DNA from: 62-47 sp051954235
GTDB taxonomy: Bacteria > Pseudomonadota > Alphaproteobacteria > Rhizobiales > Xanthobacteraceae
Direction of reading: 5' to 3'
Assembly (NCBI GenBank): GCA_051954235.1
Contig: JBQCHY010000097.1
Location: 1-64,000 of the forward strand
DNA: 64,000 bases
How positions within the stretch are numbered: the first letter of the stretch is position 1; every line of letters begins with the position of its first letter. Below the pieces are notes generated by a model. The model was not told where the DNA came from. It did not search any database and saw nothing but the letters and a program-made list of their open reading frames with translations. This document shows, in pieces, positions 1-8,946 of the stretch. A program made the position numbers and the translations under genes.

Positions 1-2
1 CC

Positions 3-1673
3 TGGAACATCAAAACTATGGAAGGCCAGGATCAGGTGCGCGATATGTTGAAGGCGCGGCTGGTCGACACCAAGCCGTCGAACTGGCGTATCGCCGATGG
101 CGAGGAGGCGACGGAGACCGATGGCATCACCGAAAGTTGGATTCAATTCGAAACCGGTGTCGCGCGCGGCTACGGCCATCTTCGCTTGAAGGAGGGCCGC
201 ATCTGGACTCTGCTCACCACCATGAGCGAGCTCAAGGGCCATGAGGAGAAGTCCGGCTTCACCCGTCCGCTCGGCGCAAAGCACGGCCACGGCAAGGATC
301 GCAAGAGCTGGAAGGAGGAGCGCGAGCAGGAGACGGCCGAACTCGGCATCTCCAAACAGCCTTATGCGCTGATCATCGGGGGCGGACAGGGCGGCATCGC
401 GCTCGGTGCGAGGCTGCGTCAGCTCGGCGTTCCGACCATCATCATCGAGAAGAACGAACGCGCCGGCGATTCATGGCGCAAGCGCTACAAGTCGCTTTGT
501 CTGCACGATCCGGTCTGGTACGACCACTTGCCCTATATCGACTTCCCGAGGAATTGGCCGATCTTCGCGCCGAAGGACAAGGTCGGCGACTGGCTAGAGA
601 TGTACACCAAGGTGATGGAGCTGAACTACTGGACCTCCACCACGGCGAAGTCGGCGAAGTACGACGAGAAAGCCAAGGAGTGGACTGTTGTTGTCGAGCG
701 CGACGGCAAGGAAATCACGCTGAAGCCGAAGCAACTTGTGCTCGCCACCGGGATGTCGGGCAAGGCGAACTGGCCGAAATACAAGGGGCAGGACATCTTC
801 AAGGGCGAGCAGCAGCATTCCTCGACCCATCCGGGGCCGGAGAACTATCGCGGCAAGAAGGTGGTGGTGATTGGCTCCAACAACTCCGCGCACGACATCT
901 GCGCGGCGCTGTGGGAAGGCGGCGCGGACGTCACCATGGTGCAGCGCTCGTCCACGCACATCGTGAAGTCCGACACACTGATGGATATCGGGCTCGGCGC
1001 GCTTTACTCGGAACAAGCGGTCGAGAACGGCATGACCACGCGCAAGGCCGACCTGATCTTCGCCTCGCTGCCCTACAAGATCATGCACGAATTCCAGATC
1101 CCGCTCTACGAGCAGATGCGCGAGCGCGACAAGGGCTTCTATGATGCGCTGGAGAAGGTCGGCTTTATGCACGACTGGGGCGACGACGGCTCCGGCCTGT
1201 TCATGAAGTATCTGCGCCGCGGCTCCGGCTACTATATCGACGTCGGCGCCTGCGATCTTGTTATCGACGGCTCAATCAAGCTGAAGAGCGGCAAGGGCGC
1301 GGCGGTGCAGGAGTTAACCGAGACCGGCGTGAAGTTCGTCGACGGCACCGAACTGCCGGCCGATCTGGTGGTCTACGCCACCGGCTACGGTTCGATGAAC
1401 GGCTGGGCCGCCGACCTGATCTCGAAAGAAGTTGCCGACAAGGTCGGCAAGGTCTGGGGCCTGGGTTCGAACACCACCAAGGACCCCGGTCCGTGGGAAG
1501 GCGAGCAGCGCAACATGTGGAAGCCGACGCAACAGGAAGCGCTCTGGTTCCACGGCGGCAACCTGCACCAGTCGCGGCACTACTCGCAGTATCTCTCGTT
1601 GCAACTGAAAGCGCGAATGGAAGGCATCCCCACGCCGGTCTACGGCTTGCAGGAGCGACATCACTTGAGTTGA
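3..1673 (+). CDS. Flavin-containing monooxygenase (5' end outside window)
   Basis: FAD/NADPH-dependent monooxygenase of the flavoprotein hydroxylase/Baeyer-Villiger superfamily. The frame is open to the left edge (codons W-N-I-K-T precede the first ATG at 18), so the true start is probably upstream of the window. Family members are about 600 residues, against 551 from the ATG. Counting from position 18, the first 90 residues resemble the NTF2-like region that often precedes the flavoprotein part. The FAD-binding glycine motif GGGQGG is near residue 121. A second nucleotide-binding segment, VVVIGSNNSAHD, lies near the middle, and an ATGYG motif is near the C-terminus. It faces the minus-strand monooxygenase operon across a palindromic repeat. 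Family is confident; the substrate (amine, sulfide or ketone) is unknown. Confidence 0.85.
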   Translation, partial: WNIKTMEGQDQVRDMLKARLVDTKPSNWRIADGEEATETDGITESWIQFETGVARGYGHLRLKEGRIWTLLTTMSELKGHEEKSGFTRPLGAKHGHGKDRKSWKEEREQETAELGISKQPYALIIGGGQGGIALGARLRQLGVPTIIIEKNERAGDSWRKRYKSLCLHDPVWYDHLPYIDFPRNWPIFAPKDKVGDWLEMYTKVMELNYWTSTTAKSAKYDEKAKEWTVVVERDGKEITLKPKQLVLATGMSGKANWPKYKGQDIFKGEQQHSSTHPGPENYRGKKVVVIGSNNSAHDICAALWEGGADVTMVQRSSTHIVKSDTLMDIGLGALYSEQAVENGMTTRKADLIFASLPYKIMHEFQIPLYEQMRERDKGFYDALEKVGFMHDWGDDGSGLFMKYLRRGSGYYIDVGACDLVIDGSIKLKSGKGAAVQELTETGVKFVDGTELPADLVVYATGYGSMNGWAADLISKEVADKVGKVWGLGSNTTKDPGPWEGEQRNMWKPTQQEALWFHGGNLHQSRHYSQYLSLQLKARMEGIPTPVYGLQERHHLS

Positions 1674-1736
1674 GGGTGCGGAATACTAAGAGCGCCAAAT
1701 GCGGAGGGCGTGATACAGCGCTCTCCGTTCTCAGTA

Positions 1737-1826
1737 CGTCATGGCCGGGCTTGTCCCGGCCATCCACGTCTTCGAACTCGTGTCGTCTTCAAGACGTGGA
1801 TGGCCGGAATAAATCCGGCCATGACG
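1737..1826. repeat. Palindromic intergenic repeat, type A copy 1
   Basis: The arms cgtcatggccggg and ccggccatgacg bracket about 65 nt that contains its own inverted piece around gacgtggatggccgg. It sits between two convergent genes, so the folded RNA could end transcripts from both sides. Related copies are at 20785, 28598, 30265 and 54512. Confidence 0.8.
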
Positions 1827-1852
1827 GCGATGAGCGTGAATTTGTCAGCCAA

Positions 1853-2485
1853 TCACGTCGCGCGATGGCGGCTGCCAAGCGCGGCTTTGATGGAATCGGG
1901 GTCCTTGATGCGTTCGATCAGGAGGCCAATGCGGTCGCCGCCCCAGAACAGTTCGCCGTTGAACACCATGGTGGGTACACCGAACACGCCGAGTTCTTCC
2001 GCCTCGGTGATGAGGCGATCATGTTCCTCGCGCGCGGGGCCGTGGACATAGGCTTCGAAATCCCGCGCCGACCCGCCGACCGACGCAATTACGCCGCTGA
2101 TGTCGGCCAGATTGTCGATTTCGAGATCGTGATTCCAAAAGCGGCTGAAGACGGCGCCGTGATAGGGCCGGAAGATGCCGTTGCGTTGTGCGAACAGCAT
2201 CCCTGCGCTGGAATAGAACGCATCGTAGATCCGACGTGGTCCCTTCATGGTCAGACCCTGCGCGTTGGCGTAGCGGCGCGCGTCCATGTAGGCGTAGCGC
2301 ACCTTGCGCCAGAAGTGCGGGGTGCGCTCCTCGACAGTGCCCATGAACTCCGCGACGCGAAGCGTGTAGGGCATCCATTCCAGTTCGACGCCGTAATCCT
2401 GCTCCAGCGCGAACAGCGGCTTGTTGGCGACGTAGGCGTAAGGGCTCTTGTAGTCGGTGTAGATGCGGACGCGGGGTTTCGTCAT
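1853..2485 (-). CDS. DsbA-family / 2-hydroxychromene-2-carboxylate isomerase-like protein
   Basis: A 210-residue thioredoxin-fold protein of the DsbA / HCCA-isomerase (kappa-GST-like) family. Visible signatures are the N-terminal TDYKSPYAY segment, where a serine replaces the CxxC cysteines as in HCCA isomerases, and the C-terminal GVFGVPTMVFNGELFWGGDR block with the cis-proline GVP. Known family members use glutathione to isomerise ring-cleavage intermediates or act as dehalogenase/isomerase-like enzymes. It is the last gene of the minus-strand operon, 12 nt after the monooxygenase stop. That suggests it handles a product of that monooxygenase; the exact reaction is inferred, not shown. Confidence 0.8.
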   Translation of the reverse strand: MTKPRVRIYTDYKSPYAYVANKPLFALEQDYGVELEWMPYTLRVAEFMGTVEERTPHFWRKVRYAYMDARRYANAQGLTMKGPRRIYDAFYSSAGMLFAQRNGIFRPYHGAVFSRFWNHDLEIDNLADISGVIASVGGSARDFEAYVHGPAREEHDRLITEAEELGVFGVPTMVFNGELFWGGDRIGLLIERIKDPDSIKAALGSRHRAT

Positions 2486-2497
2486 GGTTCGTTCATC

Positions 2498-4405
2498 TCA
2501 TGCATTAGTGACGCGATAGTCGCGCAGGTCGGGATCGTGGGTCATTTCCCAGTAGTCGACGAAGCGCCACGGCATTGCCGAGAACACCCGGCCATGACTG
2601 TTGCGGTAGTAGGTCGTCATGCCGGGATGGGTCCAGATCATCTGCTCATGTTCGGCGTCGACCTTTTCAATGTAAGCGTCCTTCACCTCCGGGCGCACGT
2701 CGATGGCCGCGATGTCCTTCTCGATCATCTCCACGAGGCACGAGGTGATGTAGCGCGACTGGCATTCGGCCTGAAAGATCACACTGCCGCCATGCGCCGG
2801 GCCGGTGTTGGGGCCGAGCATCACGAACATGTTCGGGAAGTCCGGCACCGTGAGGCCGAGATGCGCAGTCGGATTTTCGCCCGCCCAGGCGTCGCGGAGG
2901 TTCTTGCCGTCGCGGCCGGTGATGTTGAGCTTGGCGGCCATCTCGTTGACCTTGAAACCGGTGGACACGACGATCACGTCCGCCGGATGCATCTTCCCAT
3001 CGGTGGTGACGATGCCATCGCGCGCGATGTGATCGATCTTTTCGGTGACGAGATCGACATTCGGCTTGCGCAGCGTGCGAAACCAGTTGTTGTCGAGCAG
3101 GATGCGCTTGCCGTAGGGCGGATAGGTCGGCACGCATTTTTCGATCAAGTCGGGGCGGCCCTCCAGTTCGGAGAGGATGAAGTCGGTCAATTCCTCGCGG
3201 TGCCGATCGTTACCGGCATTCACCGCGCGGTCGGGATGCGGCCAGTTCGGGTCCTTGCGCAGGAACGGCAGCAGGCCGTCGCCGTAGCGCCAGAACATGT
3301 TGAAGCGATACCACTCGGCGTAATAGGGCACACGTTCCAGCAGCCACTGTGCACCGTCGGTGATGTTGTCGGAATAGCCTGCCACCGGCCGCGACCATTG
3401 CGCGGTACGTTGATACACCGTGACCGAGCCGACCTGGTCGGCGATGCTCGGCACCAGTTGCATCGCAGTTGCGCCGGTGCCGATCACCGCCACGTGTTTG
3501 CCCTTGATGTCGAGATCCTTCGGCCACCGCGCCGAATGGAAGATGGTGCCGGCAAAATCGTCGGCGCCCTTGAATGGCGCCATCGATGGATCGTTCAACT
3601 GCCCGATGGCGCTGACCAGGATAGCGGACGATATCTGCTGCGGGCCATCCGGCGTTTCCAGCGTCGAGATCCAGCGTTTGGTCGCTTCGTCCCAACGTGA
3701 CGAGGTGAGGCGCGTCTTGAGCCGGACGTGGTCGCGAACGCCGAAGCGGTCGGCGGTCGCCTTTAGGTATTCGTGAATTTCCTGCTGCTGCGAGAAGTAA
3801 CGGGTCCAGCGATTGCGCGGTCCGAACGAATAGGAATAGGAATGGTTCGGCGTATCGACGCCACAGCCGGGATAGCGGTTAACGTACCAGGTACCGCCGA
3901 TTTCGTCTTCCTTGTCGACGATGGTGTAGGGAATGCCGAGCCGGTTGAGCCCGACGCCGAGCGCGATGGCGCAGACGCCCGCGCCGACGATCAGGACGTG
4001 GCGTTGTTCGATCTTGTCGGCGGGCGGCTGCTTGTTCCATTTGGCGTGGCGTTCGATCAGGCCCATTTCCTCGCGCATCAGCGGTGCATATTCCGGCGCG
4101 ACTTTTTCGCCGAGTGTCGCACTCATCATCCGCAGCATCAGCTCGTCGCCGGGATCGGTGATGACAGGCTTGGCATCGCCGCTCAGAACCTTCAATGCTG
4201 CCTTGCGGATGTCCGCCTGAATTTCGTCCGACAGGCCGGCGCGCGGATCGGGGATCAGCCGCACGTCGCGGCGCGGCGCGTAAGGCGGCTTCAGCCAACG
4301 CATGTCGCCGGTCATGTGGACCAGCACCATCAGCAGCACGCGAATGTCGGCCTGCTCGAGGGCGGAGGGAAGATCGAACTCTTTCGGCGTCGTGGCGATG
4401 TTCAT
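2498..4405 (-). CDS. Baeyer-Villiger-type flavin monooxygenase
   Basis: A 635-residue FAD/NADPH monooxygenase that would insert oxygen next to a ketone to give an ester or lactone. About 135 N-terminal residues precede the FAD motif GAGVCA (residues 141-146), followed by EIGGTWYVNRYPG. The Baeyer-Villiger fingerprint FxGxxxHxxxW is intact (F284, G286, H290, W294), followed by the NADPH motif VIGTGATAMQ. The long N-terminal extension resembles that of larger BVMOs such as 4-hydroxyacetophenone monooxygenase. It lies in a minus-strand operon after an SDR, which could supply the ketone by oxidising an alcohol. The start ATG has gaggca about 8 nt upstream. Substrate unknown. Confidence 0.88.
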   Translation of the reverse strand: MNIATTPKEFDLPSALEQADIRVLLMVLVHMTGDMRWLKPPYAPRRDVRLIPDPRAGLSDEIQADIRKAALKVLSGDAKPVITDPGDELMLRMMSATLGEKVAPEYAPLMREEMGLIERHAKWNKQPPADKIEQRHVLIVGAGVCAIALGVGLNRLGIPYTIVDKEDEIGGTWYVNRYPGCGVDTPNHSYSYSFGPRNRWTRYFSQQQEIHEYLKATADRFGVRDHVRLKTRLTSSRWDEATKRWISTLETPDGPQQISSAILVSAIGQLNDPSMAPFKGADDFAGTIFHSARWPKDLDIKGKHVAVIGTGATAMQLVPSIADQVGSVTVYQRTAQWSRPVAGYSDNITDGAQWLLERVPYYAEWYRFNMFWRYGDGLLPFLRKDPNWPHPDRAVNAGNDRHREELTDFILSELEGRPDLIEKCVPTYPPYGKRILLDNNWFRTLRKPNVDLVTEKIDHIARDGIVTTDGKMHPADVIVVSTGFKVNEMAAKLNITGRDGKNLRDAWAGENPTAHLGLTVPDFPNMFVMLGPNTGPAHGGSVIFQAECQSRYITSCLVEMIEKDIAAIDVRPEVKDAYIEKVDAEHEQMIWTHPGMTTYYRNSHGRVFSAMPWRFVDYWEMTHDPDLRDYRVTNA

Positions 4406-4453
4406 AAGCGGATGCCTCGCTTTGTCTTGTGCACGTCGGGAGAGCGGAGTGGA

Positions 4454-5251
4454 TTAGCTGGTCTTGCCGTGGATTTTTCCGTCGCTGTCCGGCAGGCCCC
4501 AATAGGAATCCCAGGTCGAGCCGGCGAGGAAGCCGGCATCGACTGGAATATTAATGCCGGTGACGGCGCTGCTCATCGGGCTCAGCAGCCAGACGATGGC
4601 TTCGGCCACTTCGTTTGGTTGCACCAGCCGCCCCATCGCGGCGTTGCGCGTCAGGCGGTCCTCGCTCATCGCGCCGGAATCGATGCCGGCCTGCAACGCC
4701 ACGGTGCGGGTGAAGCCGGGCGAAACGGCATTGACGCGCACGCCGGCGCGGCCCCATTCGCCGGCCATCGAGAGTGTCAGTTGAATGACGCCGGCCTTGG
4801 CGGCGGTGTAGGCGTGGATCGGTCCCGAGGTCATGCCCGCGACCGACGCGACGTTAACGATAGCGCCGTGTTTGCGCGCCGCCATGCGCACGCCGACCGC
4901 GCGTGCCACCAGGAACGTGCCGCGCAGGTCGATGTCGACCTCGCGATCCCAGTTCTCCATGCGGATGCGATCAAGGCTGTGCATCTTGCCGAACACACCG
5001 GCCGCGTTGACGAGGCCGACGATCGGGCCGTGCGCTTTTTCGATGGCCTCGACGCCGGCGCTGACATTATCTTCGCGCGCGACGTCGAAGCTATCGGGCC
5101 AGACGATGACCGAAGCCGGTGCCTCGGCAGGCCGCTCCGGCTTGATATCGGTGACCACCACGCGATGGCCGCGCTCCGCCAGCATGATCGCGGTAGCCGC
5201 GCCGATGCCACGACTGCCGCCGGTGACAAGAATGATGCCGTCTTTCGTCAT
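4454..5251 (-). CDS. SDR family oxidoreductase
   Basis: A 265-residue classical short-chain dehydrogenase/reductase. The cofactor motif TGGSRGIG is at the N-terminus, NAAG follows the Rossmann core, and the catalytic YTAAK (YxxxK) is mid-protein. VRVNAVSPGF and a C-terminal PVDAGFL complete the fold. The start codon overlaps the tetR stop (ATGA-like, 4 nt), so translation is coupled. It is a clear paralogue of the SDR at 10868 in the divergent transporter operon: both end in PVDxGxLAxxxW. It probably oxidises an alcohol to the ketone used by the downstream BVMO; this is inferred from gene order. Confidence 0.88.
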   Translation of the reverse strand: MTKDGIILVTGGSRGIGAATAIMLAERGHRVVVTDIKPERPAEAPASVIVWPDSFDVAREDNVSAGVEAIEKAHGPIVGLVNAAGVFGKMHSLDRIRMENWDREVDIDLRGTFLVARAVGVRMAARKHGAIVNVASVAGMTSGPIHAYTAAKAGVIQLTLSMAGEWGRAGVRVNAVSPGFTRTVALQAGIDSGAMSEDRLTRNAAMGRLVQPNEVAEAIVWLLSPMSSAVTGINIPVDAGFLAGSTWDSYWGLPDSDGKIHGKTS

Positions 5252-5910
5252 GATTTTCTCGCCCGGTTCGCGGGCTTGAACAATCCGCGTGTGATCAGTT
5301 TCTGATAGGCGGTGATGACATCGTCCGGCACCGACGTCGTGTTGCTGCCGGATGCGTAGCGGCGGCTGAGATAGCTGCGCGCGCCCATGAACATATGGAC
5401 GATCGCCTCGAACTCCTCGTCGCTGTAGTCGACGATGTCGCCGTCGGCGCGGTCGCGCTTGAAGATGCGAATGTAAGCGGTGGCGACGTTGTCGAAGTGC
5501 TTCTGGTAACCCTCGGGCGCGAAGAATTCCGCTTCGTTGAGGATGCGCTGGAATTCCGGCACGCGATGCACGAATTCGAAGAACGCGCGAAAGCCGGCGA
5601 GTTCGCGTTCGCCTGCCGGCATGTTCGGCCCGGCACGATCGCGGATGAAATGCACCATGTCGATGCCGATGGTGGGCAGCAACTGGTCCAGCAACTCTTG
5701 CCGGTTCTCGAAGTGATTGTAGAACGTGCCTTGTGCGACGCCGGCGAGTTCGGTGATGCGCGCGACGGAAGCTTCGGCGTAGCCGTACTTGCCGACGACC
5801 TTGGTGGCGGCGTCGAACAACCGTTGCCGGGTTTCTTCGTTACGCTCGGCCCGGCTGAGTTTTTCGATCTTGCGGCCGCTGCGTGCGGGAAGGGGAGTGG
5901 CTTTAGCCAT
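5248..5910 (-). CDS. TetR/AcrR family transcriptional regulator
   Basis: A 220-residue TetR-family repressor. The basic N-terminus is followed by a helix-turn-helix segment ending in GVAQGTFYNHFENRQELLDQL, the family hallmark. The C-terminal helical domain would bind the inducer, likely a pathway intermediate or CoA ester. It overlaps the ligase stop by 8 nt upstream and the SDR start by 4 nt downstream, so it is cotranscribed with the genes it probably controls. The 21-bp inverted repeat at 7462-7482 in the promoter region is its best candidate site. Confidence 0.88.
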   Translation of the reverse strand: MAKATPLPARSGRKIEKLSRAERNEETRQRLFDAATKVVGKYGYAEASVARITELAGVAQGTFYNHFENRQELLDQLLPTIGIDMVHFIRDRAGPNMPAGERELAGFRAFFEFVHRVPEFQRILNEAEFFAPEGYQKHFDNVATAYIRIFKRDRADGDIVDYSDEEFEAIVHMFMGARSYLSRRYASGSNTTSVPDDVITAYQKLITRGLFKPANRARKS

Positions 5911-7405
5911 CCGCGATTCCTTCCAGTTCGGCGCGCAGCACGCGCTTGAGGACCTTGCCGGAGGGATTTCGCGGCAGGCTGTCGCGCAGGATCAACTGTT
6001 TCGGCACCTTGAAAGAGGCGAGCCGCGCGCGGCAGTGCTCGGTGAGCGCAGCGAGATCGAGCGTCGCGCCGCCCGCGAGCGCGATCACCGCCACCGGTCG
6101 TTCGCCCCAGCGCGCGTCAGACACGCCGACCACCGCCACTTCGCTGACCTGCGGCAGTTCGTAGATCACCCGCTCGACTTCGGAGGAGGCGATGTTCTCG
6201 CCGCCGGAGATGATGATGTCCTTCTTGCGGTCGGTCAGATACAGGAAACCGTCGGCATCGAGATAGCCGACGTCGCCGCTGCGGAACCAGTCGCCGAAGA
6301 AAGCTGCGGCAGTCTTGTCGGGGTCCTTCCAGTAGCCCTTGGTGATCTTCGGTCCGCGCAGGCAGATTTCGCCGGGCTCGCCGACGGCAACTGCCTGTCC
6401 GGCATCGTCACGGATGTCGATTTCGACATGGGCGATGGTGCGGCCCGTGGAGCCGATCTTGTCGATCTCGAAACCTGCTTCCATGAAGGTGTCGCCGCCG
6501 CAGGTCTCCGTCAGGCCATAGGCGTCGATGTAGCGGCCGTTGGTAAAGTAGTCGGAGAACGCGCGGATGCGCGATTCCGGCGTCTTCTCGCCGCCGCCGA
6601 TGGCCCATTGCAGGCTGGAAACGTCGTAGCGGCCGCGCTGCGGGAGCGCGAGGATCGAGGACGTCATCACCGGTGCGAACCACGCGCCGGTGAGTTTTTC
6701 GGCGGCAATGGCGGCGATCGCTTCTTCGGCATCGAAGTTGCGGTGGATGCACAACATGCCGCCGTGCCACAGCACCGCGATGCCGGGAAGATCGAGCGCG
6801 CCGACGTGATAGAGCGGACCGACGACGAGCAGACGAGTATCGCGGCTCAATCCCAACGCGATCGTCTGGTCGGCCGACTTCCAGTAGATGTTGTCGTAAG
6901 TCAGCATCACGCCCTTGGGGCGGTCTGTCGTGCCCGACGTGTACATCAGCCGCATCAGGTCGCCCGGCTGCACATGATGCAGCGGCGCGGGCATGGCGTC
7001 CGGTGCAAGCCGCGTGGCGTCGGCCTGCGTCGCTTCGTCGATCAGCACCACCGGCGCGGGACCGCCGGCGTTGCCGGCGAGTTCGTCGTCGGCGAGCAGA
7101 ACCCGCGCGCCGGAATTCTCGACGATGTAGGCGACCTCATCGCGTGAGAGGCGGAAGTTGATCGGCAGGAATACCGCGCCGATGTGGCTCGTCGCGAACG
7201 CGATATCGAGAAACGCCGCGCTGTTCTTCATCAGCACCGCGACGACGTCGCCAGGCTGGACGCCGCGCGAGGCGAGCCAGCCGCCGGTCTTGTGGATGCG
7301 CGTGTCGAAGGCGGAATAGGAGATTTCGTGGCCGCGATATTTCAGCGCACATCGCTCCGGGGTGCGGCGGGCGTGATAGGCGATGAAGCTCGATAAATTG
7401 ATCAT
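5903..7405 (-). CDS. Acyl-CoA synthetase (AMP-binding family)
   Basis: ATP-dependent carboxylate-CoA ligase of the ANL superfamily, about 500 residues. The P-loop-like YTSGTTDRPKGVML, the A5 motif YGLTETCGGD, the hinge region around FLYLTDRKKDII and the C-terminal NPSGKVLKR catalytic lysine are all visible. The ATG at 7405 (MINLSSFIAYHARRTPE) was chosen because family members begin at this point. The in-frame ATG at 7483 adds 26 unrelated residues and lies inside the proposed operator. It is the first gene of the minus-strand operon ligase-tetR-SDR-BVMO-isomerase, and would activate the acid formed by the oxygenation steps. Confidence 0.88.
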   Translation of the reverse strand: MINLSSFIAYHARRTPERCALKYRGHEISYSAFDTRIHKTGGWLASRGVQPGDVVAVLMKNSAAFLDIAFATSHIGAVFLPINFRLSRDEVAYIVENSGARVLLADDELAGNAGGPAPVVLIDEATQADATRLAPDAMPAPLHHVQPGDLMRLMYTSGTTDRPKGVMLTYDNIYWKSADQTIALGLSRDTRLLVVGPLYHVGALDLPGIAVLWHGGMLCIHRNFDAEEAIAAIAAEKLTGAWFAPVMTSSILALPQRGRYDVSSLQWAIGGGEKTPESRIRAFSDYFTNGRYIDAYGLTETCGGDTFMEAGFEIDKIGSTGRTIAHVEIDIRDDAGQAVAVGEPGEICLRGPKITKGYWKDPDKTAAAFFGDWFRSGDVGYLDADGFLYLTDRKKDIIISGGENIASSEVERVIYELPQVSEVAVVGVSDARWGERPVAVIALAGGATLDLAALTEHCRARLASFKVPKQLILRDSLPRNPSGKVLKRVLRAELEGIADG

Positions 7406-7461
7406 TTTGACCGTCGAAACGCCGGGTTGTCGCGCGCTGCCGTGGGTGAAATCGGCAAGCC

Positions 7462-7482
7462 TGAATTCTGAGTCGTAATTCA
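7462..7482. promoter_or_regulatory. Candidate TetR operator in divergent promoter region
   Basis: A perfect inverted repeat, TGAATT-N9-AATTCA, sits 57 nt upstream of the ligase start and 99 nt before the binding-protein start. Size and symmetry fit a TetR-family dimer site. A possible plus-strand -35 (TTGACG, 7491-7496) with a weak -10 (AAATTC, 7514-7519) is directly adjacent, so a bound repressor could affect both directions. Assignment to the local TetR is by proximity. Confidence 0.45.
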
Positions 7483-7580
7483 TATTTCGCTTGACGTCAC
7501 CCCGTCCCCTCTGAAATTCTTCGCGGCACGGAGACGGAATGATCTCCGAACGAGGACGCGTACCCGTTGAGGAGGGCAGA

Positions 7581-8840
7581 ATGACAAAGACTGGAAAGCC
7601 GGGGATCAACCGGCGGACGACGCTTGCGTTGATGGGTGCCGGTGCCTTCACCGTGGCTTCGCCCTGGGTGGCGCGGGCGCAGGCCAAGACCATCAAGATC
7701 GGCATGCCGACCATTCTGTCCGGGCGCGTCGCGCAACTCGGTACTTCGTCGCGCAACGCGGTGATGCTGGAAGTCGAGAAGGTCAACGCCGCCGGCGGTC
7801 TCGCCGGGCGTCAGATCGAAATGGTGGTCCGCGACTCCAAGGGACAGCCGCAGGAAGCCGCGCGTATCGCGCGCGAACTGGTGAACACCGACGGCTGCGA
7901 AATCATCCTCGACGGCGAAGCATCGTCGGGCTCGTTCGCGGTGCATGAGGTCGCCCGCGACATCGGCGTACTGTGCATCCACACCTGCTCGGAAGCCTCG
8001 TCGCTCACTGCCGATCCGAAGCAGCACATTCCGAACGCCTTCCGCTGCGTGCGGCAGGGCATTCACGACTCCATCGCCGGCGGCAGCTACGCGGCGAACA
8101 TCGCCAAGGCCAAGGGCCTGAAGAAGTGGGCGACCTGCTCGCCGGACTACGCCTACGGCCGCGATACCACGGCGGAGTTCGTGACCTATCTCAAGCACTT
8201 CGCGCCGGACGTCGAGATCATCAGCGAGACCTGGCCGAAACTGTTCCAGCCGGACTACACCGAGACGGTGACGAAGATTCTGCAAGCGAAACCACAGGCG
8301 CTCTACTCGGCGTTGTGGGGCGGCGATCTCACCTCCTACATCGATCAGGCCAACATCTACGCGATGTTCACCCAGATGGAAGTCTTCGCCGTCAACATGG
8401 CGGACTACACCGCGCTGACCGTGGTGAAGAATCTGCCGAAGGGCATCCACTCCGGCAACCGCTACATCAAGACCTATCCGGCGACGGCCGAGAACGCCGC
8501 GTGGGGCGATGCCTACAAGGCCAAGTACAAGGAATATCCCACCAACTGGTCGTGGCAGAACGCGACCGCGGTGATGTTCCTCAGCGAGGCGGCGAAGAAA
8601 GCCAATTCCACCGATGGCAAGAAGCTCGCGGAAGTTCTCACCGGCCTCACCATCAAGTGCCCGTTCGGCGCCGACGGCACCGTGACGATGCGCGGCGAGG
8701 ACCGCACCCTGGTCGGCTACGCCATCGGCTGGGGCACCACGATCCCGAACGAACCCTACGTGCCGGAGGTCAAGAGCGGCGACTGGAAGCAGATCTTCGC
8801 GCTCGAAGCTGAATGGAAGAAGAGCAAGGGTTACACCTGA
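7581..8840 (+). CDS. LIV-type ABC transporter substrate-binding protein
   Basis: Periplasmic binding protein of the branched-chain amino acid (LivJ/LivK, type I fold) family, about 419 residues. A Tat-like export signal with twin arginines (RRTTLALMGAG) ends near ARAQA. The mature protein opens with IKIGMPTILSGRVAQLGTS, as in this family. The ATG at 7581 has a strong gaggaggg site 7-8 nt upstream; the earlier in-frame ATG at 7539 has none. In Bradyrhizobium-type genomes these proteins serve aromatic and aliphatic acids as well as amino acids. Next to a BVMO/CoA-ligase operon, an organic acid or ketone precursor is the likelier ligand. Confidence 0.9.
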   Translation: MTKTGKPGINRRTTLALMGAGAFTVASPWVARAQAKTIKIGMPTILSGRVAQLGTSSRNAVMLEVEKVNAAGGLAGRQIEMVVRDSKGQPQEAARIARELVNTDGCEIILDGEASSGSFAVHEVARDIGVLCIHTCSEASSLTADPKQHIPNAFRCVRQGIHDSIAGGSYAANIAKAKGLKKWATCSPDYAYGRDTTAEFVTYLKHFAPDVEIISETWPKLFQPDYTETVTKILQAKPQALYSALWGGDLTSYIDQANIYAMFTQMEVFAVNMADYTALTVVKNLPKGIHSGNRYIKTYPATAENAAWGDAYKAKYKEYPTNWSWQNATAVMFLSEAAKKANSTDGKKLAEVLTGLTIKCPFGADGTVTMRGEDRTLVGYAIGWGTTIPNEPYVPEVKSGDWKQIFALEAEWKKSKGYT

Positions 8841-8860
8841 TAGCTGATAGAGGTGAGTGG

Positions 8861-8885
8861 AGGGAGGCCGCGCGGCGGCCTCCTT
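8861..8885 (+). terminator. Intercistronic hairpin after the binding-protein gene
   Basis: GGAGGCCGC-gcg-GCGGCCTCC forms a 9-bp GC-rich stem with a 3-nt loop and only a short T run after it. Such hairpins between a binding-protein gene and its permeases commonly cause partial termination or stabilise the upstream mRNA, giving more binding protein than permease. Confidence 0.6.
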
Positions 8886-8946
8886 CCGTCGTTCTCGTTT
8901 AAGGTTCACAGGCCGGCATGATCCGGCAAGTCTGAACGGATATCCC

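Noticed and set aside
7539..7580. Longer start for the first LIV-type binding protein
   Set aside because: The 14 extra residues have no signal features and no ribosome site, while ATG 7581 has gaggaggg and the twin-arginine signal right after it.
8857..8946. ATG 8857 as start of the LivH-like permease
   Set aside because: It lies in the intercistronic hairpin and adds charged residues atypical of the family.
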